Assembly (NCBI RefSeq): GCF_002734215.1
Contig: NZ_NSEB01000013.1
Coordinates: 1 to 54,872, forward strand
Source: Fredinandcohnia onubensis
Lineage (GTDB): Bacteria; Bacillota; Bacilli; Bacillales; Bacillaceae_L
Length of the DNA stretch: 54,872 nt
Reading direction: 5' to 3'
The translations under genes were made by a program, and so were the position numbers. The notes below the pieces were generated by a model that was not told where the DNA came from, searched no databases, and saw only the letters and a program-made list of their open reading frames with translations. This document shows, one piece after another, positions 35,036-43,299 of this stretch. Every line of letters starts with the position of its first letter. Within the stretch, counting starts at the first letter, position 1.

Positions 35036-36173
35036 AAAGAAAAAAAACTTAAGTTATATTCTTATTCGACCTATAAGTAATGAGAAATGGCAACCTATCT
35101 CAATTCCGTTAGTCTCCATACTAATAAGTTTTATCGCTGCGACTATTGTTATCCTATTAATTGGAAAAAGTCCATTACAAGCATTTTACAACTTACTTCA
35201 AGGGGCAGGAATCATGCCGAAGCCTTCCTATGCAGGCTATAAGAGCATGATAACTGATTTCTTAAGTTTGCTAAATGCGATGACGCCACTTGTTTTCGCT
35301 AGTTTGGCAGTTGCGGTTGCATTTAAAGCGGGTCTCTTTAATATAGGGGTTTCCGGTCAAATGCTCGTCTCTGGTTTTATAGCGACGATTATTGTTGGTT
35401 ACAGTGGTTTAGATGCCATCATAGCAAAGCCACTTGTGCTAGTTATCGGAGTTGTCGCTGGAGGATTAATGGGAGGATTAGTTGGGTGGCTAAAATATAA
35501 GTTTAATATAAATGAAGTAGTATCTACAATTATGTTAAATTATATCGCTCAATATGTCATAAGCTTTTTTATTCAAATGTATTATGTCGATCCAATTTCA
35601 AGACAATCCAAATATATTTCAGAAGAAGCCAGATTGACTCTAGTAAATGTCGATATAGCCAATTTGAAAATGGATATTCCATTAGGCTTTATCTTGGCTA
35701 TCATAATCGCAATTTTTATTAAGTTTTTCATGGACAAAACAGTGGTTGGTTTTGAAATTAAAGCAGTAGGTTCCAACCGTAATGCAGCAAAATATGCAGG
35801 GATTAATGTCGGGAGGAACACTGTCTTAGCTATGACGATTTCAGGAGGTTTGGCTGGTCTTGCAGGTGTCACTTATTATTTAGGCTATTTTGCTTCCATC
35901 CAACCGAAAGTATTATCCAGTATCGGTTTTGATTCGATTGCTGTATCACTATTAGGTAACTCTCATCCAATTGGTATTATCTTTTCTTCATTTTTAGTTT
36001 CTATTATTGATCAGGGAAGCACGTATATGAGTTCACAGGCTGGAATTAGACAAGAAATTTCTTCTGTTATCATCGGGTTAATCCTACTGTTTAGTGCATG
36101 TGGTGCATACATGAAACATAAAGTCAGCCACTTGAAGGAGAAAGAAGTGGAACGAAGGGAGATTGAATCATAA
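35022..36173 (+). CDS. nupP: nucleoside ABC importer, permease 1
   Basis: 383-residue polytopic membrane protein of the BPD_transp_2 family. About ten hydrophobic helices follow a basic N-terminus. Conserved FNIGVSGQMLVSGF and KAVGSNRNAAKYAGI segments. Overlaps the ATPase gene by 14 bases and the next permease by 1 base, so it is part of a coupled operon. Confidence 0.9.
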   Translation: MRKNKKKKNLSYILIRPISNEKWQPISIPLVSILISFIAATIVILLIGKSPLQAFYNLLQGAGIMPKPSYAGYKSMITDFLSLLNAMTPLVFASLAVAVAFKAGLFNIGVSGQMLVSGFIATIIVGYSGLDAIIAKPLVLVIGVVAGGLMGGLVGWLKYKFNINEVVSTIMLNYIAQYVISFFIQMYYVDPISRQSKYISEEARLTLVNVDIANLKMDIPLGFILAIIIAIFIKFFMDKTVVGFEIKAVGSNRNAAKYAGINVGRNTVLAMTISGGLAGLAGVTYYLGYFASIQPKVLSSIGFDSIAVSLLGNSHPIGIIFSSFLVSIIDQGSTYMSSQAGIRQEISSVIIGLILLFSACGAYMKHKVSHLKEKEVERREIES

Positions 36174-37132
36174 TGGATACAGTAATTATTGATGGATTAT
36201 CCTTTGCTCTGCCTCTTTTTATTATCGCAATAGGCGGTATATATAGCGAAAAGAGTGGTATTACTAATCTAGCACTTGAAGGCTTTCAAGGTTTTGGGGC
36301 ATTCATCGGAGCGCTGTCAGTAGTTTTAATCGCAAATGCTTCTGGTACAGATGTTCAAAATCTATTTTATGTGGCGCTACTGTTTGCGATGGTAGGTGGG
36401 ATGGCTTTTTCCATTATTCATGCTGTCCTAAGTATTAAGTTTAAGGCAGATCAGGTGATCAGCGGCGTTGTGATTAATATTTTGGCGTTAGCATTAACAA
36501 CATTCTTAACAACACAAATAAATGCACTCGTATTTGGATCAGCTTCGGACAAGTTTAGATTGGGTGTATCAGAGCGGTTTACGATTGAAGGTTTAGCCAA
36601 TATACCAGTGATTGGTGCGGTTTTTACGAATTTGTATTCGTTCGAAGTGATTATTGTCGTGATTGCCATTTTTGCTTGGTATCTTTTATATAAAACAAAG
36701 TTTGGTATGCGATTAAGAGCGAGCGGGGAGAATCCTCATTCGGTTGATGCTGCAGGTGTAAATGTATCGAAAATTCGATTTACTGCGGTTCTCATATCAG
36801 GTCTATTATCAGGCCTAGGTGGTATGTGTTTCGCCTATTCCATCTCAGCTAACTTTTCTTCAAATATTTACATGGGATATGGTTTCTTAGCCATCGCTGC
36901 ATTAATTTTTGGTAACTGGCGGATTTTCCCTACTTTAGCTGCTTGTCTATTATTTGGTTTTGCAAAATCTGGGGGATCGTTTATTGCTCAATCAATGGCG
37001 TTACCAAGTAGTTTCACTGATTTATTCATGATTTTACCGTATGTATTAACATTATTGTTACTAATCTTTTTCTCGAAATCAAATCGCGCTCCAAGAGCAT
37101 TAGGCGAAATTTATGACAAAGGAAAGAGATAG
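36173..37132 (+). CDS. nupQ: nucleoside ABC importer, permease 2
   Basis: 319-residue permease, partner of the upstream one, with TNLALEGFQGFGAFIGAL and RASGENPHSVDAAGV family segments. The TAATG junction with the first permease gives tight coupling. Last gene of the operon. Confidence 0.9.
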   Translation: MDTVIIDGLSFALPLFIIAIGGIYSEKSGITNLALEGFQGFGAFIGALSVVLIANASGTDVQNLFYVALLFAMVGGMAFSIIHAVLSIKFKADQVISGVVINILALALTTFLTTQINALVFGSASDKFRLGVSERFTIEGLANIPVIGAVFTNLYSFEVIIVVIAIFAWYLLYKTKFGMRLRASGENPHSVDAAGVNVSKIRFTAVLISGLLSGLGGMCFAYSISANFSSNIYMGYGFLAIAALIFGNWRIFPTLAACLLFGFAKSGGSFIAQSMALPSSFTDLFMILPYVLTLLLLIFFSKSNRAPRALGEIYDKGKR

Positions 37133-37139
37133 ATAAATT

Positions 37140-37184
37140 TAGGCTTCTCATGAGTTGAGCAAACTATATGAGAAGCCTTTTTTC
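37140..37184 (+). terminator. terminator of the nucleoside transporter operon
   Basis: Perfect AGGCTTCTCAT / ATGAGAAGCCT 11-bp stem followed by TTTTT, 8 bases past the stop. Confidence 0.9.
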
Positions 37185-37237
37185 TCTTGCTTTCGTCAGT
37201 AGGGCGATGCATTGGTGGAATAAACTAACCCTTATAG

Positions 37238-37612
37238 TTATTTAGCCAACTTATCCCATAGTTCATAAAAATAATAGATTTCTTCCATAATTGCTTTGTC
37301 ATCTTTCACTTCTATGCCACCTTTTATTCGCGAAAGAGTCTCATTTATCTGGAATATATATTCTTTCTCTACACTAAATTGAATTCTCCGAACAATCTTT
37401 TTCCATGCAGTTTCAGCATAATCGATATTATCACTAGCTTTATCCCAATTCTTATCTTTTACGTCAGCTTCTATCTGGTGTACGGTCTCATATAATCGGT
37501 CGTCTTTTCCTAAAGGTTTTTTTAATAAAGAGCCACTGTTCATAATCAAAATAAAAATTACTAATGTTAGAAGAGGGATAAGAAATAATAAGAATTTTTT
37601 CAATGTCTTCAC
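37238..37612 (-). CDS. DUF4363-type membrane-anchored protein
   Basis: 124 residues: one N-terminal membrane helix (about 5-25), then a helical extracytoplasmic domain (DVKDKNWDKASDNIDYAETAWKK is characteristic in pattern). Function unknown. It lies 11 bases downstream of a DUF421 gene, the usual partner for this family in Bacillaceae. Confidence 0.8.
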   Translation of the reverse strand: MKTLKKFLLFLIPLLTLVIFILIMNSGSLLKKPLGKDDRLYETVHQIEADVKDKNWDKASDNIDYAETAWKKIVRRIQFSVEKEYIFQINETLSRIKGGIEVKDDKAIMEEIYYFYELWDKLAK

Positions 37613-37623
37613 CTCATATGTTA

Positions 37624-38355
37624 TTAAAATGGTCCCTCGTAGTCACCAATATCTGATTTTTTACTAACATGGTCTTCGTATACATCAATATATAATTCAT
37701 CATTGGGTAAAATTATTGCATAAAAAACTTGTTGAACATCTTCTATTCCTTTTGAGCGTAATTGCTGCAATAACCAATTCTGATCTTTTTTTCTCTGTAA
37801 TAAATTTTGTTCAATAACTATACCATCCTGAATGACCTCAGTGGATAGACCGCTTGGAGAAACGGGAATGTTTAAATCCTTTGGAGTTACGGGAAGGTAA
37901 TCAGATTTTTGTAGAACCGACAGTTTTCCATTTATTTCGAATATCGCTAAATCCACCTGTGTAATATCAAAAACACCTCGATCACGAAGGAGCATTGTTA
38001 ACTCGCTAATTTTAATTCGCATTTTCACTAAATTCTTTTCTAAAATCTTTCCATCCTCGATTACTACAGTTGGCTCCCCATCAAGCACTCTTCCGATGTA
38101 GCGATTTTTTACAGTTATAAATTGTAATAGAAAAGTAAACAGGGCATAACCGGCTAAACCGATCCAATGTGCCCAAGCTTTTGATGATAAGTCAGTGGCT
38201 AATGAGGCTGCAATGGAACCGATTGTAATACCGTTAACATAATCAAAAAAGGTTAATTGTCCTACTTCTTGTTTCCCGAGAATTCGAGTGAAAATTAAGA
38301 GAGTAAAAAAAGAAATAATAACCCTCACAAAGACTACAAGAGCTTCATCTAACAT
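37624..38355 (-). CDS. DUF421 (YetF-type) membrane protein
   Basis: 243 residues. Three N-terminal membrane helices with the family signature GKQEVGQLTFFDYVNGITIGS, followed by a cytoplasmic YetF domain (GEPTVVIEDGKILEKNL... and MLLRDRGVFDI). Function unknown. First gene of the leftward pair with the DUF4363 gene. Confidence 0.88.
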   Translation of the reverse strand: MLDEALVVFVRVIISFFTLLIFTRILGKQEVGQLTFFDYVNGITIGSIAASLATDLSSKAWAHWIGLAGYALFTFLLQFITVKNRYIGRVLDGEPTVVIEDGKILEKNLVKMRIKISELTMLLRDRGVFDITQVDLAIFEINGKLSVLQKSDYLPVTPKDLNIPVSPSGLSTEVIQDGIVIEQNLLQRKKDQNWLLQQLRSKGIEDVQQVFYAIILPNDELYIDVYEDHVSKKSDIGDYEGPF

Positions 38356-38582
38356 AATTATCCTCCTTAATTAGTACCTCCTTTATAATATTTCCAGAAG
38401 TGAGATATTTAGTAAAATCGGAGAGTGACCGTAAATCGTCCCATGATAAATGACTCTTGTCACATTATGTAATATATAATAATGTAAAAATGCCATCAAT
38501 GTGCCAATTTTATATTGTCTTTGGTATAGGCAGCTTCATACAATAGATTGGTTTAAATTGATTTTAGGAATGGTGAAGAAAA

Positions 38583-39008
38583 ATGCTATATATGTGGCAT
38601 ATTGAGAAGATAATTACTGATACGTTACTAGACCTCAATCTAAAAATAAATGTTGAATCCAGCGATAAACTCAAAGTACCGATGAGTTATAATGTGACAA
38701 CAAATACGATAAAGTTTAATTACTTACAAATTAACGGATATAACTCTAAAACTAATTTTAAAGTTAAAGAAACCGATGATAATTTTGTAAAGCTTATTCT
38801 ATATCGTCAGCTTGGTTATTACTTAGAATTTAGAAAAAACACACAAGTTTTAAAGACTCTCATTTATGGTGAAGAAAAAGAGAAGGAACAGCTTTTAGCA
38901 GAAATCGAAGAGAATGCTTGGGAATATGGGAGAACACTGGTACCTGAATATCTATTAAAAGCATATGATCAAGTACGTAAACTGGATAAATTTCTGTTAA
39001 AAGATTAA
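38583..39008 (+). CDS. uncharacterised protein, possibly a degenerate zincin
   Basis: 141 residues. LYRQLGYYLEF near 80-90, followed by a Glu-rich helix with ENAWEYGRTLVPE near 112-124, resembles the layout of ImmA/IrrE-type metallopeptidases (HExxH, then a downstream helix with LVP). The metal ligands are not kept (RQLGY in place of HELGH). Family assignment is tentative. It lies 120 bases upstream of the MerR-like gene; the first palindrome of that gene lies between them. Confidence 0.55.
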   Translation: MLYMWHIEKIITDTLLDLNLKINVESSDKLKVPMSYNVTTNTIKFNYLQINGYNSKTNFKVKETDDNFVKLILYRQLGYYLEFRKNTQVLKTLIYGEEKEKEQLLAEIEENAWEYGRTLVPEYLLKAYDQVRKLDKFLLKD

Positions 39009-39057
39009 AAATTGTAGGAGTCTTTATGAATGGGACTGTACAGCTCATTTTCGTTTC

Positions 39058-39074
39058 ATATCGCCGGGCGATAT
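39058..39074. repeat. 17-bp palindrome, copy 1
   Basis: ATATCGCC-G-GGCGATAT, perfect palindrome, 55 bases upstream of the MerR-like gene. Two further GCGATAT half-sites lie over its start codon (39124-39130 and 39136-39142). Confidence 0.82.
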
Positions 39075-39128
39075 AACACTTGCAAATAACTCTAAAAACC
39101 CTCATATTTAATAGAAAGGAGGTGCGAT

Positions 39129-39836
39129 ATGAGACGCGATATACAACCTAATGAACAAGCTTACTCTTCCAAGGAAGTGGCAGAAAAGGTGGGGATTGCA
39201 ACACCTACTGTCCGAAAGTATGGCCAAATCTTGGAGCAAAATGGATATGAGTTTTTAAAAGATGGCGATCGGCGTATTTTTGTTCATTCTGACATCGAAG
39301 TGCTTATAGCGCTACGCGATACGGACAAGTCTCTAGAGGATACAGCTAAAGACCTTGTGGAACAACAAAAAGAGAGATTAGTAGAATCCAATGAAACAAA
39401 GATTGCGGTAACCAATACATATGAAAATCTACCTCAAGATCCTAACCAATTAAAAGAGGCCTTAATGTTTCTAGCAAATGAACTTGCAGCCACACGCGAA
39501 ATGAATATTCAACTGACAAACGATATGGTAGAACTTAAAACAAAGGTATCCCGACTTCAGCAAGATCATCATATTATAAGTTCTACGATTGGAAATTCAG
39601 CGCAAAAAACGAATGCTAAAATCGAAAAACTAACTGAACAACAAAAGAACCATTACGAAACATTGCTACAACAAGAAAAACAAAAAACGGATCTTTTACA
39701 AAAAGAAATACAAAATATGCGGGACGAACAGAAAAAAGAATGGAATTCCCAAAATGATTTTAATAAGCGTTTAGAAGAAGCGATACATAAACCAAAAGAA
39801 AAATGGGGAGGAATCTTCTCGATATTTAGAAAATGA
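39129..39836 (+). CDS. MerR-like HTH protein with coiled coil (RacA-like architecture)
   Basis: 235 residues. N-terminal MerR-type helix-turn-helix (10-60; SSKEVAEKVGIATPTVRKYG), a long charged coiled coil (about 110-215), and an amphipathic C-terminus WGGIFSIFRK. The layout resembles RacA and plasmid DUF3967 proteins that bind DNA and attach to the membrane. AAAGGAGG precedes the ATG. Three copies of one palindrome in the flanking intergenic regions are its likely binding sites. A pure transcription role is also possible. Confidence 0.75.
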   Translation: MRRDIQPNEQAYSSKEVAEKVGIATPTVRKYGQILEQNGYEFLKDGDRRIFVHSDIEVLIALRDTDKSLEDTAKDLVEQQKERLVESNETKIAVTNTYENLPQDPNQLKEALMFLANELAATREMNIQLTNDMVELKTKVSRLQQDHHIISSTIGNSAQKTNAKIEKLTEQQKNHYETLLQQEKQKTDLLQKEIQNMRDEQKKEWNSQNDFNKRLEEAIHKPKEKWGGIFSIFRK

Positions 39837-39849
39837 GTCATCTTTGAAT

Positions 39850-39888
39850 AGAGTAATCTTGAAAGGGTTGAAGGACTCTTTTTTTTTT
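39850..39888 (+). terminator. terminator after the MerR-like gene
   Basis: AGAGT...ACTCT arms with inner CTT/AAG pairing and a ten-T run; the T run joins directly to palindrome copy 2. Confidence 0.55.
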
Positions 39889-39903
39889 ATCGCTGGGCGA
39901 TAT
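39887..39903. repeat. 17-bp palindrome, copy 2
   Basis: TTATCGCT-G-GGCGATAT, two differences from copy 1, 50 bases past the MerR-like gene. Confidence 0.75.
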
Positions 39904-40030
39904 ACGGTACTTACGTGCGTAGTTAGATGCAGCCAATAAGCGATACGTTTCAGTTTGAAAAAGATTTGCTGTTCCAGCGACTCAATAATAGTATTCAACA
40001 GGCAAGGAGCTGTCCGCTATTTTTTGATTC

Positions 40031-40047
40031 GTATCGCCATGCGATAT
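40031..40047. repeat. 17-bp palindrome, copy 3
   Basis: GTATCGCC-A-TGCGATAT, three differences from copy 1. A further half-site GCGATA lies at about 39939. The 39837-40200 stretch has no gene; it holds these sites and the terminator. Confidence 0.72.
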
Positions 40048-40200
40048 ATAAGATTACGAGACAAGATACATTAGAATAAATACCCCTCGTCCCAATAAAT
40101 AGCACTATATTTCAAAATTCACCAAATTCCCGGGAAATATCTACAAATTATGAGCATTTTATTGACAAATTAAGATAATTAACAACATAGAGGTGACAAC

Positions 40201-40875
40201 ATGAAAGGTCGAACACATTTAGCAATAGGGTTAGGGATCGGAACGGTGGCGTCTGTTAGCCAACCGCTTGAAATGATGCCTGTCATTTTAGTTGCGTCAG
40301 GCGTGGCTTCCCTTGCTCCTGATTTAGATGGTAATAATCTATTAAATAAGCGTGTAACGAAGACAGCTAAACTAATAAAAAAGAGTGGAGTTTTTGTAAG
40401 TGGTACATTAATGGCACTGGCTTTAGTTACTTTCTTTTTTGATTTAAGTTTCCTGTCTTTCCTAGATGATAAATGGTTTAAACAACAAAACAGTCTTTTG
40501 CTTTTTGGGTGGGGAGCGGTCATTTTAGGGCTTTCCTTTAAAGGTCAGGAAACTTTGAAGAATATTCTAATGAGCATTTTAAGTTTGTTCTTACTGTACT
40601 ATGCAGTTACGAATGAATTGTGGTGGTTGGTTATGTTTGCTTTATACATAGGTGGAGCAGGGTGGTTTGCACACAGAGGGCCAACGCATACGATTTGGGC
40701 ATTGATTTATTGGTGGTATATGTCACATCTATTGGAAGTTAACACGAAGGTAGACGGTTTGGCTCTAATTTCAACGCTCGCTTATCTTTCACATATTTTA
40801 GGAGATATGCTTACGAAAAAAGGGGTTAAATTTCTGTATCCGATCATCAATAAAGTATTCCGATTTCGATTTTAA
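40201..40875 (+). CDS. YdjM-like membrane-bound metal-dependent hydrolase
   Basis: 224 residues with about five membrane helices. The DUF457/YdjM motifs are present: N-terminal KGRTHLAIG, SLAPDLDG near 38-45, HRGPTHTIW near 159-167 and SHILGDMLTKKGV near 198-210, supplying the His and Asp ligands. E. coli YdjM is an SOS-controlled inner membrane protein; the substrate is unknown. GAGGTG precedes the ATG. Confidence 0.87.
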   Translation: MKGRTHLAIGLGIGTVASVSQPLEMMPVILVASGVASLAPDLDGNNLLNKRVTKTAKLIKKSGVFVSGTLMALALVTFFFDLSFLSFLDDKWFKQQNSLLLFGWGAVILGLSFKGQETLKNILMSILSLFLLYYAVTNELWWLVMFALYIGGAGWFAHRGPTHTIWALIYWWYMSHLLEVNTKVDGLALISTLAYLSHILGDMLTKKGVKFLYPIINKVFRFRF

Positions 40876-41048
40876 TAGTTAGAAATGTAAGTGTGATTTA
40901 CACTGCTTAAATCAGTAAGCCAATTACATGAAATAAAATGCAGGATTAGGTATACTAGAAATATAAGTAATTCTAATATTTCTTAGACCATTTTTTATAT
41001 AAAAACTAATGTCTAAGATTTAAAGCTTATCAGAAAGGTGGAAATAAA

Positions 41049-41645
41049 ATGAGTATGCTAGTAGCAGAAAAAAGGAAAGAAACTAAAAAAACGATCTTGA
41101 AAAGATTGAGGAGTGAAGGGAAAATCCCTGCAGTTGTTTATGGAAGGGCCATTCACACAGAGTCAATCTTGATTAACAACACTGATTTAAGAAATGTAAT
41201 CAAGACTGTTGGTAGAAATGGTATTTTCTCGTTAAATCTTGATGGGACTTCAAAAAACGTTATTTTAAGAGATTACCAAAGTAACCCTGTAACCAAGGAA
41301 ATCATTCATGTAGATTTGCTTCAGGTAAATCAGAATACAGAAATTGATACAAGAGTAAGTGTCATTCTAAAGGGAACTTCGAATGGAGAGAAAGTCGGTG
41401 GAGTTGCAAGGCAATTTGTTCATGAATTAGATATAACAGCTAAGGTGAATGATCTCCCTGACTTTATTGAAATTGACATTACAGAATTTGAAATCGGACA
41501 TTCCGTTCGAGTAGCAGATATTAAAAAAGAGTATAGTAACTGTACAATCAAACATGAAGACGATGAAACGATTGTGTCAATCGACTATGTGAAAGCACAA
41601 ACCAATGAAGAGGAAGAAAATGAAGTTGAAGTTTCGGGCGTCTAA
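41049..41645 (+). CDS. 50S ribosomal protein L25 / Ctc family
   Basis: 198 residues: an L25 5S-rRNA-binding domain (about 1-92, RSEGKIPAVVYGR) plus the TL5-type C-terminal domain (VSVILKGTSNGEKVGGVARQF) and an acidic tail. In Bacillus, ctc is usually between prs and spoVC; here it is not, so it may be a second copy. AAAGGTGG precedes the ATG. No SigB-type promoter is obvious. Confidence 0.88.
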   Translation: MSMLVAEKRKETKKTILKRLRSEGKIPAVVYGRAIHTESILINNTDLRNVIKTVGRNGIFSLNLDGTSKNVILRDYQSNPVTKEIIHVDLLQVNQNTEIDTRVSVILKGTSNGEKVGGVARQFVHELDITAKVNDLPDFIEIDITEFEIGHSVRVADIKKEYSNCTIKHEDDETIVSIDYVKAQTNEEEENEVEVSGV

Positions 41646-41763
41646 TCCTGCGATCTAACCTGGTAAGTTGAAAATAGGAATATAAGACAACCCAAAACTG
41701 CGTTTATAAGTGTAAAATAAAACGAATAAAGATAGCAATACTTTTTATAGAAAATTTTTTAGG

Positions 41764-41812
41764 GAGTCTATAGTAGAAGCATTTATTTGTTCTTCTAGTA
41801 TAGGCTTTTTTG
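41764..41812 (+). terminator. terminator downstream of the L25 gene
   Basis: CTATAGTAGAAG / CTTCTAGTATAG stem (one G-T type mismatch) with a 12-base loop and a T run. 41646-41760 shows nothing recognisable. Confidence 0.8.
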
Positions 41813-41848
41813 TGGAGAAAATAGTTTTTCGCTTATCTGTTCGGGTAA

Positions 41849-41996
41849 ACGCACGATTCTGCAAAAAAGAGTCAATAATCGGCTAATACGCAATTCCGCG
41901 AAATAACGCGCAATTATCGGAAGTAAAGCGCAATTCCACGGATTAACACGCAATTATTAAAAATAATGCGCAATTTCGCAGAATAGAACGCAATTC
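41849..41996. repeat. 20-bp period CGCAATT repeat array
   Basis: CGCAATT recurs at 41889, 41909, 41929, 41949, 41969 and 41989, an exact 20-base period. Decayed units are visible at about 41850 and 41870. The rest of each unit alternates between CCGCGAAATAA-like and ATCGGAAGTAA-like sequence. Noncoding. Confidence 0.88.
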
Positions 41997-42000
41997 CCCG

Positions 42001-42120
42001 TTAGCCTTCACTATTTAATACCTCTTGTAGCATTTTTTCTAAACGGTCTAAACGCTCGATAATCGGTTGTATGGCTTCGTCAAGTTGTGACCGTAATCGA
42101 TCTGCTTTTTCATTTTCCAT
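42001..42120 (-). CDS. small coiled-coil protein
   Basis: 39 residues (MENEKADRLRSQLDEAIQPI then a heptad-like IERLDRLEKMLQEVL). GGAG lies 11 bases before the ATG. The amphipathic pattern and clean frame suggest a real small protein, of unknown function. Its stop codon abuts the CGCAATT array. Confidence 0.55.
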   Translation of the reverse strand: MENEKADRLRSQLDEAIQPIIERLDRLEKMLQEVLNSEG

Positions 42121-42261
42121 GCTTTAATTTCTCCGTTTTATATTTTGTTAGTCACATATTGTTAGGGACTTCTTTCATATAGGATGTGTTACAATGTGGA
42201 TATATAATCAATCTTTTGTACTTAGAAAGTATAGTGATATGAGGGCGAGGGATTAGGGGAT

Positions 42262-42636
42262 ATGCAATTAGTTTTTACATATATAGTAACCCTTATTGCG
42301 ATAGGGATATCAGTGTTTATTTCGCTTTTTTTCAAAGCTGAACTGGAGCGAATGTTTCGCGAAAAAACGAGCGTGATCGCGTTCCATATATGTAATTTGC
42401 TTATTGTGTTAATGGTGTCGTTTGCGTTTCATATCGTATTTACTATTTATATATTTGAAAATGAAATAAATTTGCTGCTACAAATGCTTATTAACTTGTT
42501 CATCATCCTCCCAATTTATGCTATTGGGAATATCATATTTGAAAAAAATAAATTTAAGTTTCGAAAATACAGACCAGCTGAAGATGGAAAAGTGCTCGTA
42601 ATCAATGAGAAGTTCTTGCAGAAGAAAAAAAGGTAA
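42262..42636 (+). CDS. small membrane protein, unknown
   Basis: 124 residues with three membrane helices (about 4-24, 40-65, 72-92) and a basic C-terminal tail (NKFKFRKYRPAEDGKV). No family recognised. A GA-rich ribosome site (GAGGGCGAGGGA) lies 10-20 bases upstream of the ATG. Confidence 0.65.
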   Translation: MQLVFTYIVTLIAIGISVFISLFFKAELERMFREKTSVIAFHICNLLIVLMVSFAFHIVFTIYIFENEINLLLQMLINLFIILPIYAIGNIIFEKNKFKFRKYRPAEDGKVLVINEKFLQKKKR

Positions 42637-42655
42637 ATTGAATAGTAGGAAAGAC

Positions 42656-42691
42656 CAAAACCAGGCTCTTGAAAAAGAGACCTGGTTTTCT
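42656..42691 (+). terminator. terminator after the small membrane protein gene
   Basis: AAAACCAGG...CCTGGTTTT stem with inner CTCTT/AAGAG pairing, followed by CTTCGTC. Confidence 0.82.
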
Positions 42692-42900
42692 TCGTCTTAT
42701 CAATCATGTGTTGAGAGAAGCTATGGCGCATCGAGCTATGTATCCTAAATACGGTGCAAAGGTACTATCTGGATACTACATATAGTGTATTTTGAATAAA
42801 AAACAGAAAATTTCAGCATATTCGGAGGATATTTGAGGATTTGGGAGGATCTTGGAAGGATAAACCACTATTCACCCTCAAATTTTTCGAAAGAGCGAAA

Positions 42901-42936
42901 TATGCTAGTTTATCACGAGATATGCTAGATTATCAG
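42901..42936. repeat. two-unit 20-bp repeat TATGCTAG
   Basis: TATGCTAG(T/A)TTATCA at 42901 and 42921, again a 20-base period but a different sequence from the CGCAATT array. The stretch 42692-43242 has no gene. Confidence 0.6.
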
Positions 42937-43242
42937 GTTTGTTCGAATTTTATTATTCCTCTATACTTTTAATGTAACCCTAAAAGTAATGGCTGTTAAA
43001 CAAAAAATGCTCATTCCTTCCAAGAACAATAGTTCAAAAGATATATCCTCCAACGTCCTGAAAAATGTTGCCTTAATAATCCTCTGCATTTTTCGTTGGA
43101 CTGAATAATGAATTATACCTATCTATTATTCTAATCAACCTTAAAATTCAATAGGGAAGCTGTTTTATAAAGGTATGGAGGAATATGCTAACGATTGAAA
43201 ATGAATGACTCTTCATTTTGGGGGTTATTCTCGAGATAAACT

Positions 43243-43264
43243 CAGTAAATAAATAGGTTTACTG
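43243..43264. promoter_or_regulatory. inverted repeat upstream of glycine betaine transporter
   Basis: CAGTAAA-N8-TTTACTG, 22 bases, 36 bases before the lipoprotein start. A candidate operator; GbsR/OpcR-type regulators control such operons in Bacillus, but the link is an inference. Confidence 0.5.
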
Positions 43265-43299
43265 ATAGATTGAAACTTAAAAAAGGGGAGAAGTTATTT

